Shown here piece by piece: positions 4,828 to 7,273 of a stretch of 7,273 bases of DNA. Below the pieces are notes generated by a model. That model was not told where the DNA came from, did not search any database, and saw nothing but the letters and a program-made list of their open reading frames with translations. The first letter of the stretch is position 1, and every line of letters starts with the position of its first letter. This DNA is from Planctomycetia bacterium (GTDB lineage Bacteria; Planctomycetota; UBA1135; GCA-002686595). The position numbers and the translations under genes are program-made. The stretch is taken from the NCBI GenBank assembly GCA_005778045.1, contig SXKQ01000202.1, forward strand, positions 1 through 7,273, given 5' to 3'.

Positions 4828-6242
4828 GGGCAGGGCCAGTCGTCCGTGCGGAAGGCCGCGGCGGGAAGCCACGATTTGTTGAAGAGGATCGGCTGGGAGG
4901 TCGCCGCGAAGCCGTAGCGCACCGCCACGGGACGCGTCACTTCGCCCGACCAGACCAGCACGCTGTCGCCGTCGATGCGGGCGGAGGCACGCCGGAATTG
5001 GCGGTCCTCACCCGCGACTTCGAATCCGGTGATGTGGTCCCCGCCCTCGATGAGCCCTGAGCCGAGCGCGTCGAATCGGACGCGAATCTGGCGCCCCTCG
5101 AGGGCGTGCTCGCGATACAGCGGACCCGAATGCACCACGCCCTCGCGTCCGTACGTCTTCGCCAGCGCCCACAGCGCGAGCCGTCGCCCCACCTCCTGCT
5201 TGTTCGTCGGATGAATGTCGGCGGGGTCACCGATGTCCATGGTCACCGCCATGCCAGTGTCTGGCTGCACGAGGCAGCGGCGCTGTGCGTCACGCATCGC
5301 GCCCGTCTCGCCCTCGTCCTCCTCGTACGCATACGGCGCGATCTGGACGAAGTAGAACGGCTGCGTCGCAGGCCCATCGAAGCTCGCGCGCAGGCGCTCG
5401 ACAAACGCGGGCTGCATGGTGCGGTAGAGCACGTGACGCGCGCGATTCGCCTCGCCCTGGTACCACAGGAAGCCGCGCACGGCGAAGGGCGCGAGCGGCG
5501 CGAGCATGCCGTTGTGGAGCACGCTCGAAACCTGCGGATCGAGCGGGCCTTCCGAGTGAGAGACACGCAGAGCCTCGAGCTGCCCGAGGTCCGCCGCGAG
5601 CTCGGGAATCCCGCGCGCCGTCCCCTCGTCGAGCCAAGCCTCGATGCGCGTTCCGCTCCAGCTCGCGTTGATCACGCCGACGGGAACATCGAGCTCGCGC
5701 ACAAGCTCGCGCGCGAAAAAGTAAGCGACCGCGCTGAACTCTCCGGCGGTCTGGGGCGAGCAGGGCTGCCAAACGCCGGTGCAACGTTCCTCCGGCTGCA
5801 GGGAGGCCCGGTTCTCGACGTCAAAGTGCCGCAGCTTCGGGTGCATCGCCGCCGCGATTTCCTCGGTCGCGTTCATCACGCCCCCGAGCTCGCCGAGCCG
5901 CAGCTTCCACTCCATGTTCGACTGTCCGGAGCACAGCCAAACTTCGCCGACCAGCACATCGCGCAGCACGATCTCGCGCTCGGCGCCAATCACGAGTTCG
6001 TGGGGACCGCCCGCACGAGGCGTGTCGAGGCGGACGCTCCAGCGGCCCGACGCGTCGGCGGTGGCGACACAAGCCGCCTCGCTCCACGACGTGCGGACGC
6101 ACACTTCGCTGCCCGGCGCAGCCCAACCCCACACGGGTACCGACGTCTCGCGCTGGAGGACCATCGAGTCGGTGAAGAGCGACGCAAGGCGCAGTTCGGT
6201 CGAATTTCCCATCGCGGCGACACAGAGGAGCGGGAGCAGCAT
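4824..6242 (-). CDS. Sialate O-acetylesterase-type SGNH hydrolase
   Basis: This encodes 472 residues. Members of this SASA/DUF303 group remove acetyl groups from sialic acids or other acetylated sugars and are usually exported. Visible: the N-terminal beta domain (LFTDSMVLQRETSVPVWGWA, 22-41), nucleophile block CSGQSNMEW with Ser108, GVINASWSGTRIEAW (189-203), FLWYQGEAN (258-266), and the catalytic Asp342-x-His344 in DIHPTNKQE. All expected catalytic residues are present. A C-terminal beta region follows (ILFNKSWLPAAAFRTDDWP). It is shorter than many relatives. The ATG at 6242 starts with a short hydrophobic run (MLLPLLCVAA) but no basic residue, so the export signal is atypical. The frame stays open to 6398, but that extension would overlap lhr and adds no signal-like sequence. 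It is first gene of a two-gene unit with the Rsm22-like gene. The actual substrate cannot be read from the sequence. Confidence 0.9.
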   Translation of the reverse strand: MLLPLLCVAAMGNSTELRLASLFTDSMVLQRETSVPVWGWAAPGSEVCVRTSWSEAACVATADASGRWSVRLDTPRAGGPHELVIGAEREIVLRDVLVGEVWLCSGQSNMEWKLRLGELGGVMNATEEIAAAMHPKLRHFDVENRASLQPEERCTGVWQPCSPQTAGEFSAVAYFFARELVRELDVPVGVINASWSGTRIEAWLDEGTARGIPELAADLGQLEALRVSHSEGPLDPQVSSVLHNGMLAPLAPFAVRGFLWYQGEANRARHVLYRTMQPAFVERLRASFDGPATQPFYFVQIAPYAYEEDEGETGAMRDAQRRCLVQPDTGMAVTMDIGDPADIHPTNKQEVGRRLALWALAKTYGREGVVHSGPLYREHALEGRQIRVRFDALGSGLIEGGDHITGFEVAGEDRQFRRASARIDGDSVLVWSGEVTRPVAVRYGFAATSQPILFNKSWLPAAAFRTDDWPCP

Positions 6243-6251
6243 CGAGCCGGG

Positions 6252-6260
6252 ATCGTAGCA
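6252..6260 (-). promoter_or_regulatory. Extended -10 element of the esterase gene
   Basis: On the minus strand the sequence is TGCTACGAT: a TGn extension followed by TACGAT, which fits TANNNT. It lies 9 nt before the ATG at 6242, so transcription would start at or within a few bases of the start codon. No ribosome site is present in CCCGGCTCG between them. This supports a leaderless message. Confidence 0.45.
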
Positions 6261-6272
6261 GCGCGGAGGGCC

Positions 6273-6278
6273 TAGAAT
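6273..6278 (+). promoter_or_regulatory. Candidate -10 element of the lhr gene
   Basis: TAGAAT matches TATAAT at five of six bases and ends 9 nt before the ATG at 6288, the same spacing as the divergent esterase promoter. AGGAGGT (6280-6286) lies between, only 1 nt from the ATG, unusually close for a ribosome site. Either the message is leaderless and the purine run is incidental, or the real promoter is further upstream. Confidence 0.4.
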
Positions 6279-6287
6279 CAGGAGGTC

Positions 6288-7273
6288 ATGGCGCTCGAGA
6301 GCTTCCACCCCACCGTGCAGCGCTGGTTCGCAGGGGAGATGGGTGCGCCCACGCCGCCCCAGCGTCGGGCGTGGCCTGCGATACTGCGCGGCGAGCATGT
6401 GCTCGTCGCGGCTCCGACCGGTTCAGGCAAGACTCTCGCGGCGTTTCTCGCCGCGCTCGACGGTCTTCTCCGCCAAGGGACGAGCCTCGGCGATCGCACC
6501 ACGGTCCTGTACATCTCGCCGCTGCGAGCGCTCGTGAACGACGTGCAGAAGAACCTCGCGGCGCCGCTCGCGCGTCTGCGCGAGCTCGATCCGACGCTCC
6601 CCGAGGTCCGGGTGCTCGTTCGAACTGGCGACACGACGCAAAAGGACCGTGCCGCGATGAGCGCGCGTCCCCCGCACATCCTCGTCACCACGCCGGAGAG
6701 CCTCTACATCCTGCTGTCGAGCGAGAAGGGCCGCGCCATGCTATGCAACGTGCGCTCGGCGATTGTCGACGAGGTGCACGCCATTGTCGGTGACAAGCGC
6801 GGTTCGCACCTCGCACTCTCGCTCGAGCGCCTGTGCGCGCTCGCCGGCGAGGTGCAGCGCATCGGGCTTTCGGCCACGCAGAAGCCGATCGAGGACGTGG
6901 CTCGCTTTCTCGCCGGAGCAGGACGCGAATGCACGCTGATCGACGAGGGTCACCTGCGCGAGATCGATGTACGCGTGGAGATTCCGCCATCGCCGCTGGA
7001 GACGGTGTGCTCGAGCGAAACGTGGGGCGAGATCTACCGGCGCGTCGCGCTGCTCGTACAGGAGCATCGCACGACTCTCGTCTTCGTCGGCACGCGCAAG
7101 TTTGCGGAGCGCTCGTCCGCCGAGCTGGCGAAGCTGATCGGCGATGACAAGGTGGGCTGCCACCATTCGAGTCTCTCGAAAGAGCGTCGCATCGCGGCGG
7201 AGGAACGCCTGAAGCGGGGAGAACTGCGCGTGCTCGTCGCCACTGCTTCCCTCGAGCTCGGCATCGACATCGG
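6288..7273 (+). CDS. lhr: Lhr-type superfamily 2 helicase, N-terminal part (runs off the window)
   Basis: The first 328 codons are visible; Lhr proteins typically run from about 850 residues (core form) to 1,500 residues, so most is missing. Lhr is an ATP-dependent 3'-to-5' DNA helicase linked to DNA repair. Motifs in order: FHPTVQRWF (6-14) and a Q-like segment APTPPQ, motif I APTGSGKT (42-49), Ia SPLRAL (77-82), Ib TTPESLY (134-140), motif II DEVH (161-164) followed by GDKRG, motif III SAT (195-197), [11 protein letters not shown], motif IV LVFVGTR (264-270), HHSSLSKE, and motif [12 protein letters not shown]. The [23 protein letters not shown] and SLELGIDI segments are characteristic of Lhr over other DEAD/DEAH proteins. 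An in-frame TAG at 6273-6275 leaves the ATG at 6288 as the start. It is transcribed away from the esterase gene. Confidence 0.93.
   Translation, partial: MALESFHPTVQRWFAGEMGAPTPPQRRAWPAILRGEHVLVAAPTGSGKTLAAFLAALDGLLRQGTSLGDRTTVLYISPLRALVNDVQKNLAAPLARLRELDPTLPEVRVLVRTGDTTQKDRAAMSARPPHILVTTPESLYILLSSEKGRAMLCNVRSAIVDEVHAIVGDKRGSHLALSLERLCALAGEVQRIGLSATQKPIEDVARFLAGAGRECTLIDEGHLREIDVRVEIPPSPLETVCSSETWGEIYRRVALLVQEHRTTLVFVGTRKFAERSSAELAKLIGDDKVGCHHSSLSKERRIAAEERLKRGELRVLVATASLELGIDI

Noticed and set aside
4828..4872. Earlier GTG start for the Rsm22-like gene
   Set aside because: It would add 15 residues lying wholly inside the esterase gene. The GTGA overlap at 4824-4827 is the usual coupled arrangement, and family similarity starts well after it.
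6243..6398. N-terminal extension of the esterase frame
   Set aside because: The frame is open but overlaps the lhr coding start and its promoter, and the extra residues do not resemble a signal peptide or the family.

Overview
The window is about two-thirds GC and bacterial. It holds one gene end, four complete genes, one gene start, and a gene-poor stretch of about 1.4 kb. The likely source is a member of the Planctomycetota, probably uncultured. This is an inference from the C-terminal tail of the first protein (ending NLSNAVQFT plus three residues), the type of Rsm22-like protein present, and the sulfatase/esterase-type gene content. Myxococcota cannot be excluded, and no marker in the window settles it.

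Layout. Positions 1-177 are the last 58 codons of a probable secreted protein, followed by a near-perfect GNRA-loop terminator hairpin. Positions 178-1610 carry no convincing complete gene. This stretch starts with two further diverged copies of the same unit, 'gene tail + stop + about 40 nt + terminator hairpin' (337-524 and 571-761, 97% identical over their last 164 bases). It continues with apparently decayed sequence that includes a 2 x 19 bp and a 4 x 12 bp tandem repeat. A minus-strand terminator at 1541-1590 closes this region.

Positions 1611-3017 (minus) encode a full-length dihydrolipoamide dehydrogenase (E3). It keeps the FAD and NAD folds and the His-Glu pair, but the second redox cysteine of the CxxxxC active site is Phe. 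Positions 3170-3802 (plus) encode a small membrane protein with an N-terminal zinc ribbon, two membrane helices and a DUF2500-like C-terminal domain. It converges on, and overlaps by 4 bp, a minus-strand two-gene unit: a sialate O-acetylesterase-type SGNH hydrolase (6242-4824), then an Rsm22/METTL17-like methyltransferase (4827-3799). These two are joined by a GTGA start/stop overlap. From 6288 (plus) the first 328 codons of an Lhr-type DEAD/DEAH helicase run off the right edge.

How the genes relate: most look like independent housekeeping or envelope genes, not one pathway. The E3 gene has no E1 or E2 partner in view. The esterase and the Rsm22-like protein are probably co-transcribed but have no obvious common function. 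The esterase and lhr start divergently from a 45-bp gap, and each start codon has a -10-like hexamer exactly 9 nt upstream, which suggests leaderless transcripts. I see no defence system, CRISPR array, transposase or RNA gene. The two observations most worth following up are the lost E3 cysteine and the triplicated gene-tail/terminator unit.
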